From: Streptomyces sp. NBC_01116
Lineage (GTDB): Bacteria > Actinomycetota > Actinomycetes > Streptomycetales > Streptomycetaceae
Direction: 5' to 3'
NCBI RefSeq assembly: GCF_041435495.1
Contig: NZ_CP108644.1
Coordinates: 2,604,001-2,668,000 of the forward strand
Length of the DNA: 64,000 nucleotides
Each line of letters starts with the position of its first letter. The first letter of the stretch is position 1. Positions 51,894 through 61,900 of the stretch are shown here, in pieces. The notes under the pieces are model-generated. The model was not told the origin of the DNA. It did not search any database and worked only from the letters and a program-made list of their open reading frames with translations. A program made the position numbers and the translations under genes.

Positions 51894-53342
51894 ATGCACC
51901 CCAGTACGACCAGCCCGCCGCTCGACGCGAAGCCAGACGGATCGGGGGGCGCCGTCGACCGGTTCTTCCGCATCAGCGAACGCGGTTCGACCTACCTCCA
52001 GGAGATACGCGGCGGATTCGCCACGTTCTTCACGATGGCGTACATCCTGGTGCTCAACCCGATCATCCTGGGCGGGGCCGAGGACAAGTTCGGCAAGCAG
52101 CTGGACAACGTGCAGCTGGTCACCGCCACCGCCCTGGTCGCCGCGGTGATGACGCTGATCATGGGTGTGGGCGGAAATCTGCCGCTGGCCCTGGCGGCGG
52201 GCCTGGGCATCAACGCCGTCGTCGCCTACCAGATCGCGCCCCTGATGAGCTGGGACGACGCGATGGGCCTCATCGTGCTCGAAGGGCTGCTGATCTGCGT
52301 TCTGGTGGTGACCGGGTTGCGCGAGGCGATCATGCACGCCATTCCGCAGCCCCTCAAGCAGGCCATCAGCGTCGGCATCGGCCTGTTCATCGCCTTCATC
52401 GGCTTCGTGGACGCCGGGTTCGTCACCCGCATCCCGGACGCCGCGAACTCCACCGTGCCCGTCCAGCTCGGCACCGGCACGCTCACCGGCTGGCCGATGC
52501 TCGTCTTCTGCCTCGGTGTGCTCCTGACGATCGTGCTGCTCGCCCGGAAGGTCAAGGGCGCGATCCTCATCAGCATCGTCCTGATGACCGTCGTCGCCAT
52601 CGTCATCAACGAGATCGCCACCATCAAGTCCTGGGGCCTGACCTCGCCCTCGATCCCCAGCAACCCCGTCGCCGCGCCCGACTTCGGGCTGCTGGGCCGG
52701 TTCGACCTGTTCGGGTCGTTCGGTCAGGTCAGCGTCCTGACGGTCATCCTGCTCATCTTCACGCTCATCCTGTCCGACTTCTTCGACACGATGGGCACGG
52801 TCGTGGGTGTCACGGCGGAGGCCGGGCTCCTCGACGAGCGGGGTCAGGTGCCCGGCCTCGGCCGCGTCCTGCTCATCGACGGCGCGGCCGCCGTCGCCGG
52901 TGGCGCGGCGTCCTCGTCGTCGGCCACCACGTACATCGAGTCCGCCGCGGGGGTCGGCGAAGGCGCCCGTACCGGCTTCGCCAACATGATCACCGGCGGG
53001 CTGTTCGCGCTGGCCCTCTTCCTGACGCCCGTCCTGACGATCGTGCCGATGCAGGCGGCGGCGCCCGCGCTCGTCGTAGTCGGGTTCCTGATGATGACCC
53101 AGGTCAAGCACATCGACTGGGACCGCTACGACGTCGCCATCCCGGCCTTCCTCACCATCGTCGTCATGCCGTTCACCTACTCCATCACCAACGGCATCGG
53201 CGCCGGCTTCGTGGCCTACGTGGTCATCAAGGCGTGCCTGGGCAAGGCGCGCGAAGTCCACTGGCTGCTGTGGGGCACCGCCGCGCTCTTCCTCGTCTAC
53301 TTCATCATCGACCCGCTGGAGCAGATCCTCGGCCTCAAGTAG
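51894..53342 (+). CDS. NCS2-family purine permease (AzgA-like)
   Basis: Nucleobase/proton symporter, 482 residues, twelve to fourteen helices. The N-terminus DRFFRISERGSTYLQEIRGGFATFFTMAYILVLNP is diagnostic for the AzgA (adenine/guanine/hypoxanthine) branch. ILSDFFDTMGTVVGV and SSSSATTYIESAAGVGEGARTG are the substrate-site segments. ATG 51894 has AGGAG 8 nt upstream. A candidate promoter and leader hairpin lie upstream; divergent XRE regulator. Confidence 0.94.
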   Translation: MHPSTTSPPLDAKPDGSGGAVDRFFRISERGSTYLQEIRGGFATFFTMAYILVLNPIILGGAEDKFGKQLDNVQLVTATALVAAVMTLIMGVGGNLPLALAAGLGINAVVAYQIAPLMSWDDAMGLIVLEGLLICVLVVTGLREAIMHAIPQPLKQAISVGIGLFIAFIGFVDAGFVTRIPDAANSTVPVQLGTGTLTGWPMLVFCLGVLLTIVLLARKVKGAILISIVLMTVVAIVINEIATIKSWGLTSPSIPSNPVAAPDFGLLGRFDLFGSFGQVSVLTVILLIFTLILSDFFDTMGTVVGVTAEAGLLDERGQVPGLGRVLLIDGAAAVAGGAASSSSATTYIESAAGVGEGARTGFANMITGGLFALALFLTPVLTIVPMQAAAPALVVVGFLMMTQVKHIDWDRYDVAIPAFLTIVVMPFTYSITNGIGAGFVAYVVIKACLGKAREVHWLLWGTAALFLVYFIIDPLEQILGLK

Positions 53343-53417
53343 GCGCCCGGGGCCGGGCCGCGGGGCGGCCGCGCCCAGCGGCCCACGGGAGGGTGGCCCC
53401 GTGTCAGTGACCCCGCG

Positions 53418-53765
53418 TCAGTGGCTCCCGGCGTCGGAGAGGCAGAACTCGTTGCCCTCCGGATCCCTGAGGACGGTCCAGGACATCCCCTGCATCGACT
53501 GCTCGCCGACGACGGTCGCGCCCAGCTTCGCCAGGCGCTCCACGTCGGCCGGGCGGTCGGGCGAGGAGAAGTCGACGTGCACCCGGTTCTTGGTGGCCCT
53601 GGGCTCGGGCACCCGCTGGAATCCGAGGACCAGCGGGGTCGCCGCGAGGACGACGAACGCGTCGTAGTCCTGCGTGTCCTCGACGCCCAGCGCCTCGGCC
53701 CACCAGGCCGCCAGGGCCTGGGGATCGGCACAGTCGATCGTGATCATTTCCGGTGAGATGCGCAT
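53418..53765 (-). CDS. VOC (glyoxalase-like) family protein
   Basis: 115-residue single-domain vicinal oxygen chelate fold protein: MRISPEMITIDCADPQALAAWWAEALG opening, FQRVPEPRATKNRVHVDF in the middle, and DPEGNEFCLSDAGSH at the end. The usual metal ligands are partly absent, as in many Streptomyces glyoxalase-like proteins, so catalytic activity is doubtful. ATG 53765 has GGTGAG about 6 nt upstream; a start 10 codons earlier is less likely. Confidence 0.87.
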   Translation of the reverse strand: MRISPEMITIDCADPQALAAWWAEALGVEDTQDYDAFVVLAATPLVLGFQRVPEPRATKNRVHVDFSSPDRPADVERLAKLGATVVGEQSMQGMSWTVLRDPEGNEFCLSDAGSH

Positions 53766-53790
53766 GCTGCTCACCGTACGACGCACCACT

Positions 53791-53827
53791 GACAACGGGC
53801 CGGAGGCCGACCCCCCGGCCCGTTGTC
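53791..53827 (-). terminator. Terminator of the DsbA-like gene
   Basis: GACAACGGGCCGG (53791-53803) and CCGGCCCGTTGTC (53815-53827), 13-bp perfect arms, 13 nt after the stop of the DsbA-like gene. Confidence 0.85.
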
Positions 53828-53840
53828 GGCCACCCGGGTG

Positions 53841-54491
53841 TCAGTCGAAGACCGGGCCCTGGGTCCGGGTCCGCTTGATCTCGTAGAAGCCCGGGATGGA
53901 GGCGACCAGCAGCGTGCCGTCCCAGAGCTTCGCCGCATCCTCGCCCTTGGGCGCGGGCGTGACGACCGGGCCGAAGAAGGCGACCTGCTCGCCGTCCGCG
54001 CCGGGAACGGCGATGACCGGGGTGCCGACCTCCTGGCCGACCTTGTCGATGCCCTCCTGGTGGGAGGCCCGCAGCTCGGTGTCGTAGCGGTCGGAGTCGG
54101 CGTAGTCGGCGAGGTCGGCGGGCAGGCCGACGTCCTTCAGCGCGGCGGCGACGGCCTCACGGGTGGGGCCTTCGCCGTTGTTGTGGAAGCGGGTGCCGAG
54201 CGCGGTGTACAGGGGACCGACGACCGCGTCGCCGTGGAGCTGCCGGGCGGCGACGACGACCCGGACCGGGCCCCAGGCCTGGTTCTCCAGCATGTCGCGG
54301 TACTCCTCGGGCAGCTCGTCCAGCTTGTCCTCGTTCAGGACGGCCAGGCTCATCACGTGCCAGCGGACCTCGACGTCGCGGACCTTCTCCACCTCCAGCA
54401 TCCAGCGCGAGGTCATCCACGCCCAGGGGCAGAGGGGGTCGAACCAGAAGTCGACCGGGGTCCTGCCGTCGGCCGGGGTGTTCTCGGACAT
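53841..54491 (-). CDS. DsbA-family protein, mycothiol-dependent nitroreductase Rv2466c type
   Basis: 216-residue thioredoxin-fold protein with the helical insertion of the DsbA/FrnE group. The active site is CPWA (Cys21 in FDPLCPWAW) and there is no other Cys in the protein. Thus it has a single-cysteine site where M. tuberculosis Rv2466c has CPWC. The cis-Pro loop is GTPVIAVPG. Likely a mycothiol-linked cytoplasmic reductase or isomerase; no signal peptide. ATG 54491 has GAGGAG 5-6 nt upstream. Divergent from pepN across a tandem repeat. Confidence 0.88.
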   Translation of the reverse strand: MSENTPADGRTPVDFWFDPLCPWAWMTSRWMLEVEKVRDVEVRWHVMSLAVLNEDKLDELPEEYRDMLENQAWGPVRVVVAARQLHGDAVVGPLYTALGTRFHNNGEGPTREAVAAALKDVGLPADLADYADSDRYDTELRASHQEGIDKVGQEVGTPVIAVPGADGEQVAFFGPVVTPAPKGEDAAKLWDGTLLVASIPGFYEIKRTRTQGPVFD

Positions 54492-54500
54492 GTCTCTCCT

Positions 54501-54534
54501 CAGAAGGGCGTGTTCCACAGAAGGGCGTGTTCCA
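54501..54534. repeat. 17-bp exact tandem duplication between DsbA-like gene and pepN
   Basis: CAGAAGGGCGTGTTCCA occurs twice without gap (54501-54517 and 54518-54534) in the divergent control region, 10 bp before the DsbA-like start. Confidence 0.92.
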
Positions 54535-54654
54535 CCTGCGGGCGAGAACACCTCCGGAGTGGCTCCCATTCCCCGCACGGGAGCCGCACGACGACGCGTG
54601 CAAGGATCAAAGGGTTCGAACACGACACATGACGCGCGTCACGAAGGAGTGCCC

Positions 54655-57258
54655 GTGCCCGGTGAAAACCTGTCCCGCGACGAGGCCCAGAAGAGGGCCG
54701 AGCTGCTGACCGTCGACGGATACGAGGTCGAGCTCGACCTGCGGTCCGCCGTCGGCGAGCCCGAGGGGGCCGACGGGGGCGACGGGGAGTCCGGTCCGCG
54801 GACCTTCCGTTCGCTGACCACGATCCGGTTCCGCTCGGCCCGTGCGGGCGCCTCGACCTTCGCCGACCTGGTGGCCCCGGGGGTGGACGCGGTGACGCTG
54901 AACGGCACGGCCCTCGACCCGGCGGTCGTGTTCGACGGGACGCGGGTGGCGCTGGACGGGCTCGTCGAGGGCGAGAACACGCTCGTGGTCGACGCCCGCT
55001 GCGCGTACAGCCGGACCGGCGAGGGCATGCACCGCTTCGTCGACCCGGAGGACGGCGAGGTCTACCTCTACACGCAGTACGAGCCGGCCGACGCCCGCCG
55101 CGTCTTCGCCAACTTCGAACAGCCCGACCTCAAGGCCCCCTACCGCTTCCGGGTGGCCGCCCCCGAAGGCTGGCGGGTCTGGTCCAACGGGGCCGAGGAG
55201 TCCCACGAGGGCGGGGTGCGGACGTTCGCCGAGACGAAGCCGATCTCCACCTACATCACGGCCGTCGTCGCCGGTCCGTACCACTACGTCAGCGATCACT
55301 ACAGCCGTACGTTCGACGACGGCACCACGCTGGAGATCCCGCTCGGCGCGATGTGCCGCAAGGGCCTCGCGAAGCACTTCGACGCGGACGACGTCTTCCT
55401 GATCACCAAGCAGGGCCTGGACTTCTTCCACGACCACTTCGACTACCCGTACCCCTTCGGGAAGTACGACCAGGCGTTCGTGCCCGAGTACAACCTCGGG
55501 GCCATGGAGAACCCGGGCATGGTCACGTTCCGCGAGGAGTACATCTACCGCGGCAAGGTCACCTCGGCGGCCTACGAGCGGCGCGCCAACGTCATCCTGC
55601 ACGAGATGGCGCACATGTGGTTCGGCGACCTGGTCACCATGGAGTGGTGGGACGACCTGTGGCTGAAGGAGTCCTTCGCGGACTTCATGGGCTCCTTCTC
55701 GATGGTCGAGGCGACCCGCTTCACCAACGGCTGGATCACCTTCGCCAACAACCGCAAGGCGTGGGCCTACCGCGCCGACCAGCTGCCCTCCACGCACCCC
55801 ATCACGGCGGACATCCGTGACCTGGAGGACGCCAAGCTGAACTTCGACGGGATCACGTACGCCAAGGGCGCCTCCGTGCTCAAGCAGCTCGTGGCGTACG
55901 TGGGGCGCGACGCGTTCCTCGAAGGCGCCCGGCGCTACTTCAAGAGCCACGCCTACGGCAACACGCGCCTGGGCGACCTGCTGTCGGTGCTGGCCGAGAC
56001 GTCCGGCCGCGACATGACGGCCTGGTCGCGCTCCTGGCTCCAGACGGCGGGCGTCAACGTGCTCACCCCCGTGCCCCGTTACGACGCCGACGGGAAGCTG
56101 GCCGAACTGGCCGTCGTCCAGGAGGCCGCAGCCTCGCATCCGGAGCTGCGCCCGCACCGCGTCGCGGTCGGCCTGTACCGGCGTACGCCGGAGGGCGAGC
56201 TGACGCGTTACGCGCGCGCCGAGGTGGACGTGGCCGGTGAGCGGAGCGTGGTGGAGGCCCTGGCCGGCTCCGAGCGGCCCGATCTGATCCTGGTCAACGA
56301 CGACGACCTCACGTACTGCAAGGTCCGCTTCGACGAGGGCTCGCTGGCCACGCTCCGCGACCACCTGGGCGCGATCACGGACCCGCTGGCCCGGGCCCTG
56401 TGCTGGTCGGCCCTGTGGAACCTGACCCGGGACGCGTTGATGCCGGCCCGCGACTTCGTCGCGCTGGTGCTGGCGCACGCCGGGCGGGAGAGCGACATCG
56501 GCGTCCTCCAGATGCTGCACTCCTGGGCGCAGTCCGCGCTGGTCAACTACGCGGCCCCCGACTGGCGCGAGGAGGGCGGCCGGGCGCTCGCCGACGGCGC
56601 GCTGCGCGAGCTGCGGAGCGCCGAGCCGGGCAGCCAGCACCAGCTGACCTGGGCCCGCTTCTTCGCGGCGGTCGCCTCGTCCGAGGAGGACTTCCAGCTG
56701 CTCGGCGGGCTGCTGGAGGGCACGGCCCGGATCGACGGTCTCGACGTCGACCAGGAGCTGCGCTGGGCCTTCCTCTCCCCGCTCGCCTCCCACGGGGCGG
56801 CGAACGAGGCGGCGATCGACGCCGAGCTGGCCCGCGACGACACGGCCTCCGGCAAGCGCCACCACGTGCGGTGCCTGGCCTCGCGCCCCTCGGAGGCGGT
56901 CAAGGCGCAGGCGTGGGCGGCGGTCGTGGAGTCGGACAAGCTGTCCAACGCGCTGGTCGAGGCGACGATCTCCGGCTTCGGGCAGCCCTCCCAGCGGGAG
57001 CTGCTCGCCCCCTACACGAGCCGCTACTTCGAGGTGATCGAGCGGATCTGGGCGGAGCGGTCCATCCAGATCGGCATGCACGTGGTGCGGGGGATGTTCC
57101 CCGGCCTCCAGGACAGCGCCGCGACCCTCGCGGCGACCGACGCCTGGCTGGGCGAGCACGAGAACGCCGCCCCGGCGCTGCGGCGGCTGGTGCTGGAGGC
57201 CCGGGACGATCTCGCGCGGGCACTGCGCGGCCAGGAGTGCGACCGGGCCGCGGCGTAG
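54655..57258 (+). CDS. pepN: Aminopeptidase N (M1 zinc metallopeptidase)
   Basis: Removes N-terminal residues from peptides in the cytoplasm. 867 residues: beta-sandwich N-terminal domain; exopeptidase motif GAMEN (near 281-285); zinc site HEMAH (His316, His320) with Glu about 19 residues later in WLKESFADF; then the ERAP1-like C-terminal helical domain. GTG 54655 (MPGENLSRDEAQKRAELLTVDGYEV) has GAAGGAG 5 nt upstream; longer in-frame starts run antisense into the DsbA-like gene and are rejected. Confidence 0.95.
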   Translation: MPGENLSRDEAQKRAELLTVDGYEVELDLRSAVGEPEGADGGDGESGPRTFRSLTTIRFRSARAGASTFADLVAPGVDAVTLNGTALDPAVVFDGTRVALDGLVEGENTLVVDARCAYSRTGEGMHRFVDPEDGEVYLYTQYEPADARRVFANFEQPDLKAPYRFRVAAPEGWRVWSNGAEESHEGGVRTFAETKPISTYITAVVAGPYHYVSDHYSRTFDDGTTLEIPLGAMCRKGLAKHFDADDVFLITKQGLDFFHDHFDYPYPFGKYDQAFVPEYNLGAMENPGMVTFREEYIYRGKVTSAAYERRANVILHEMAHMWFGDLVTMEWWDDLWLKESFADFMGSFSMVEATRFTNGWITFANNRKAWAYRADQLPSTHPITADIRDLEDAKLNFDGITYAKGASVLKQLVAYVGRDAFLEGARRYFKSHAYGNTRLGDLLSVLAETSGRDMTAWSRSWLQTAGVNVLTPVPRYDADGKLAELAVVQEAAASHPELRPHRVAVGLYRRTPEGELTRYARAEVDVAGERSVVEALAGSERPDLILVNDDDLTYCKVRFDEGSLATLRDHLGAITDPLARALCWSALWNLTRDALMPARDFVALVLAHAGRESDIGVLQMLHSWAQSALVNYAAPDWREEGGRALADGALRELRSAEPGSQHQLTWARFFAAVASSEEDFQLLGGLLEGTARIDGLDVDQELRWAFLSPLASHGAANEAAIDAELARDDTASGKRHHVRCLASRPSEAVKAQAWAAVVESDKLSNALVEATISGFGQPSQRELLAPYTSRYFEVIERIWAERSIQIGMHVVRGMFPGLQDSAATLAATDAWLGEHENAAPALRRLVLEARDDLARALRGQECDRAAA

Positions 57259-57504
57259 GACCAACCAGCCCCGCCCCTGCGCCGCCGGTGGGTCGAGCGG
57301 GGAGGCAGGGGGCGCTCGGGCGAGGCGTGCGTGCGGCGTGGAAGCGGCGCTCGTACACCCGCCCGAGTCGCCCCGCTCCGATTCCCGGCGCGACGGCCCA
57401 TTTCGGTTGTCGAACGTTCGTGCTTTAGGACGGCGTTGTCCGGGATTGTCGACGGGCGTGTAACAGGGGTTAGGGCACCCTCCACGGGCGGGAAACCCCG
57501 GGAC

Positions 57505-58578
57505 ATGACCCAGAACACCCCGCTCTCCCCCCGGCTCCCCCGCCTCCCCCGCCACCCCGAGGACGTGGCGCACCGCGTCCTGTCCGCCGCCCAGTTGAGG
57601 GCACGGGGCGTGTCCGCGGCGCAGACGTCCGCCCAGTGCCTGCCCGGCGGCCCGTGGCAGCACCTGTTGCCGGGGGTCTATCTCCTGCACCCGGGCCCGG
57701 CCACCGGCCGGGAGCGGCTGCACGGAGCGCTGCTCTACGCGGGCCGGCCGCCGGTCTCCGCGCGGCGCGCTCCGGCGGGCCCGGCGGACGCCGCGGACGC
57801 GGGGTACGGCGAGTCGATGGTCACCGGGATCGCCGCGCTCGCGCTGTACGGCTTCGCCGCGGCCGGGGACGTGGCGGCGCTGCACCGGATCGACGTGCTG
57901 GTCCCGCGCACCCGGCGGCTGCGGTCCACCCGGTTCGTGGAGGTGCTGCGGACCGCCTCGATGCCGAACCCGGTGCGGGTGGGCGAGGTGCCCGTCGCAC
58001 CGGTGGAACGGGCCCTGGCGGACGCGGTGGCCGGCACGGCCGAGGCGGCGGTCGTCCGCCGGCTGCTGACCGAGGCGGTCCGTGACGGGCACTGCGAACC
58101 GGCCTCCGTGGTAAGGGAGTTGAGCGAGGCGAAGCTGCTGGGGCGGCCCGCCGTGGTGGGCGCGGTCGATGCGCTGCTGGCCGAGGGGCGGGCGGTGGCG
58201 GAGGCGCGGCTGTACGCGATGGTGCGCGAGCACGGGCTGCCGGAGCCGGTGTGGAACGTGGAGCTGCGGCTGCCGGGCGGGCCGCGGCTCGGCGGGGTCG
58301 ACGCCTACTGGCCCGACCAGGCGGTGGCGGTGGAGCTGGACGCCCGCGCGCCCCGGTACGGCGCGCCGGGGCGCGGAGGCCGGGCGGAGGAGGACCCGCA
58401 GTGGTCGGCGTACGCCACGAAGCGTGAGCATCTGGAGCGGCTCGGGATCACGGTCGTCCACCTCACGCCGAGGAAGCTGCGTGAGTCGGCGGACCAGCAG
58501 GCGACGGTGGTGCGGACGGCGCTGATGGCGGCGGCCGACCGGGAGCCGGCGGCGTACGTGATGGTGCTGCCGCGCTGA
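57505..58578 (+). CDS. AbiEi-antitoxin-like / DUF559-like protein
   Basis: 357-residue protein in a layout common in actinobacteria. The N-terminal winged-helix part (VLSAAQLRARGVSAAQTSAQC, then HLLPGVYLLHPG) matches the AbiEi antitoxin pattern, with VTGIAALALYGF after it. The C-terminal part (LRLPGGPRLGGVDAYWPDQAVAVELDA, YATKREHLERLGITVVHLTP) resembles DUF559/restriction-endonuclease-like folds with acidic D..E residues. No AbiEii-type nucleotidyltransferase toxin is encoded beside it. Function unknown. ATG 57505; weak Shine-Dalgarno. Confidence 0.75.
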   Translation: MTQNTPLSPRLPRLPRHPEDVAHRVLSAAQLRARGVSAAQTSAQCLPGGPWQHLLPGVYLLHPGPATGRERLHGALLYAGRPPVSARRAPAGPADAADAGYGESMVTGIAALALYGFAAAGDVAALHRIDVLVPRTRRLRSTRFVEVLRTASMPNPVRVGEVPVAPVERALADAVAGTAEAAVVRRLLTEAVRDGHCEPASVVRELSEAKLLGRPAVVGAVDALLAEGRAVAEARLYAMVREHGLPEPVWNVELRLPGGPRLGGVDAYWPDQAVAVELDARAPRYGAPGRGGRAEEDPQWSAYATKREHLERLGITVVHLTPRKLRESADQQATVVRTALMAAADREPAAYVMVLPR

Positions 58579-58990
58579 GCGGGGCGGCTGCGTGAAGGGG
58601 CCGGCCCCGAAGGCCGGACAGGAAGGCCGGCGGGGACGGCCGACGGGGAAGGCCGGACAGAAGGGCCGGCCGGGAAGGCGCTGCGGCCGGGCCGGCCCAC
58701 GGGGCGAACAGCCCCGTGGGCCCCGACTGTTCCCGGCCACCGACCCGTCCGGCCTCGGCCACCGACACCCCTGGTCCGGACCACGGCGGCCGCCATCCGT
58801 GCCATCAGGCGCCACGGACGCACTGTTTGACCTCATTCATCCCTCGTGGCATATCGCGCCCCCTGGCGGATCTATGCCATGTCCCTGACTGGCCTCCGCC
58901 AACTCTCCACAAACCCCTGTCATTTACGACAGGCTGAGCGGTCATCCGGTACCGAATTCCGGACTCTCTCTTTCAATTACAGGGATGCTG
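58579..58990. other. 412-bp intergenic region before the subtilase
   Basis: No gene seen. The left third has direct GGAAGGCCGGACAG-type repeats (58608-58690). Near 58828 TTGACC is followed about 17 bp later by CATATC, a possible weak promoter. At 58916-58933 CCTGTC-ATTTAC-GACAGG is a perfect 6-bp-arm dyad, 57 bp before the start codon. Confidence 0.5.
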
Positions 58991-61900
58991 ATGACCAAGG
59001 AATCCCCCAGCTCCATACCCGGGGCCAGACGCGCGGCTCGTATCGCGGCCGCTGCCGGACTGGCGGCCGCACTCGCCGCCTCCGGCGCCGCTCCGGTGTT
59101 CGCCGCCGAGGACCCGGCACCGGCACCCGTCAAACCGGCCGCCACGAGCGACCGGGGCGACAAGCTCGGCAAGGCCGACGCCGATGTCCTGGCGAAGGCC
59201 GAGGCCAAGGGCGAGAAGAGCGTCACGATGATGGTCGCCACCACCCCGGGGGCGACCGAGCAGGTCAGCAAGCAGCTGGACGCCGTCGAGGGCTCCGTGC
59301 TCGGCCGGACCTACGACAAGCTCGGCTACGTCCGGGCGACGGTCCCGACCAGCCGCGCCGAGGCCACCATCAAGGCGGCCTCCAAGCTCTCCTCCGTCCT
59401 CGGCATCGATCTCAAGCAGGAGATCAAGCTGGACGACCCGACGCCCAAGGGCGACCGGGCCGCCGGAGCGAAGCAGCCGAAGGCCACGGGCAGTTACGCG
59501 GCGCCGGACAAGAAGACCCCGGCGAAGAACCCGTACAACCCGTCGTTCGAGACGGGCGCGGTCGACTTCGTCGAGAAGCACCCGACGGCCGACGGCCGCG
59601 GGATCACCATCGGCGTCCTGGACTCCGGCGTCGACCTCGGTCACCCGGCCCTGAAGAAGACCACCACCGGCGAGCGCAAGATCGTCGACTGGGTGACCGC
59701 GACCGACCCGGTGAACGACGGCGACGGCACCTGGCTGCAGATGTCGCAGACCGTCACCGGCCCGACGTTCACGTCCGGCGGGAAGACCTACTCGGCGCCG
59801 GCGGGCAGCTACAAGTTCGCCACGTTCGCCGAGGCGGCCACCACCGGCGGCGAGATGGCGGGCGACCTCAACCGCGACGGTGACACCACCGACGTCTGGG
59901 GCGTGCTGTACGACCCGGTCACCGGCACCACCCGGGTGGACCTGAACAACAACGCGGACTTCTCCGACGACACGGTCCTCAAGCCGTACAAGGAGAAGTT
60001 CCAGGTCTCCTACTTCGGTGAGGACGACCCGCGCACCCAGGTCGTCGAGCGCATCCCGTTCGTCGTCGAGACCCGCAAGAACGTCGTCCTCAACGCCTCC
60101 GGCGCGAAGGCCGACTTCGTCAACATCGGCGTCATCGAGGGCGCGCACGGCACCCACGTCGCCGGCATCACCGCGGCCAACGGGCTGTTCGGCGGCGAGA
60201 TGAACGGCGCCGCCCCCGGCGCCAAGATCGTCTCCTCGCGCGCCTGCACCTGGTCCGGCGGCTGCACCAACATCGCGCTGACCGAGGGCATGATCGACCT
60301 CGTCGTCAACCGCGGCGTCGACATCGTCAACATGTCGATCGGCGGCCTGCCGCCGCTGAACGACGGCAACAACGCGCGCGCCGAGCTGTACAAGCGGCTC
60401 ATCGACATCTACGGCGTGCAGCTGGTCATCTCGGCCGGCAACAGCGGCCCGGGGCTCAACACCATCGGTGACCCGTCGGTCGCCGACCACGTGATCTCGG
60501 TCGGCGCGTCGATCTCCAAGGAGACGTGGGCGGCCAACTACGGCTCCAACGTCACCAAGAAGTACGACATGCAGCCCTTCTCCTCGCGCGGTCCGCGTGA
60601 GGACGGCGGCTTCACGCCGGTCATCGCGGCGCCGGGCGCGTCCATCAACACCACCCAGACCTGGGCGCCGGGCGGTCCGGTCAAGGAGGCGGGTTACGCC
60701 CTGCCGGCCGGCTACTCCATGCTCCAGGGCACCTCGATGGCCTCCCCGCAGGCGGCGGGCGCCGCGGCGCTGCTGCTGTCGGCGGCGAAGCAGAAGGGCA
60801 TCGAGCTTCCCCCGGCCGACCTGCGTACCGCGCTGACCAGCACCGCGACCCACATCGAGGACGTGCCCGCGCACGCCCAGGGCTCCGGTCTGATCAACAT
60901 CGTCAAGGCGTGGAAGCAGATCGCCAAGCAGGGCAAGCCCGCGCACGAGTTCTCGGTGAAGGCCCCGGTCGACACCGCGATCGACTTCGCGCTCAAGGAC
61001 CCGGGCTTCGGCACCGGCCTCTACGACCGCGAGGGCGGCCTGAAGGTCGGCGAGACCAAGGTCTACGACGTCGTCGTCACCCGCACCACGGGCCCGGACC
61101 GCAACGTCCAGCACAAGCTGTCCTGGAGGAACAACGACGGCACCTTCGAGCTGAGCAGCCCCCAGTACGTCTCGCTGCCGCTCGGCACGCCGGTCAAGGT
61201 CAAGGTCAAGGCGAAGGCGAAGTCCGCCGGCGTCCACAGCGCCATCCTGCGGGTCGACGACAAGAAGACCTCCGGCGTGGACCACCAGATCATGACCACG
61301 GTCGTCGTCGCCCACGAGCTGCAGCAGCCCGGCTACGCCTACAAGGCGTCCGGCTCGGTCCAGCGCAACGGCACCACGTCGTACTTCGTCAACGTGCCCG
61401 AGGGCGCGAAGACCCTTGAGGTCGCCCTCAGCGCGCTGCGCTCGGGCAGCCAGACGCGGTTCGTCTCCCTGCACCCGTACGGGACGCCGGTCGACCCGAC
61501 CACGACGACCTTCTGCTACCCGAACTACGAGAACCCGGCCAACACCTGCCGCCCGGACGCGCGTTCCTACAAGGACCCGCAGCCCGGCGTGTGGGAGATC
61601 GAGGTCGAGGCGCGTCGTACGTCGCCGCTGCTGGACAACCCGTACAAGCTGGACGTCTCGCTGCTCGGCGCGACCTTCGACCCGGCGGTGCAGACCATCG
61701 CCGAGGCGAAGATCGGCACTCCGGCCGCGGTGAACTGGACGGTCACCAACGGCGCCGCCGACCTCCAGGGCAAGCTCCAGGGCGGCTCGCTGGGTTCGGC
61801 CAAGGTGGCGAAGCCGTCGATCTCGACGGGCGAGACCCGTGAGACCACGGTCACCATCGGCGCGGGCGTCGAGAAGCTCGACGTCGCCATCGGCGGCACG

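Noticed and set aside
57411..57420. CGAACGTTCG palindrome as a LexA (SOS) box
   Set aside because: Actinobacterial LexA sites have the two halves separated by four bases (CGAAC-N4-GTTCG); here they touch, so the spacing is wrong.
57505..58578. A complete AbiE toxin-antitoxin system
   Set aside because: No AbiEii nucleotidyltransferase toxin gene is adjacent; both neighbours are an aminopeptidase and a protease.
54607..58836. 1409-codon minus-strand open frame opposite pepN and the AbiEi-like gene
   Set aside because: It is antisense to recognisable proteins and its product is compositionally biased; typical of stop-poor frames in GC-rich DNA.
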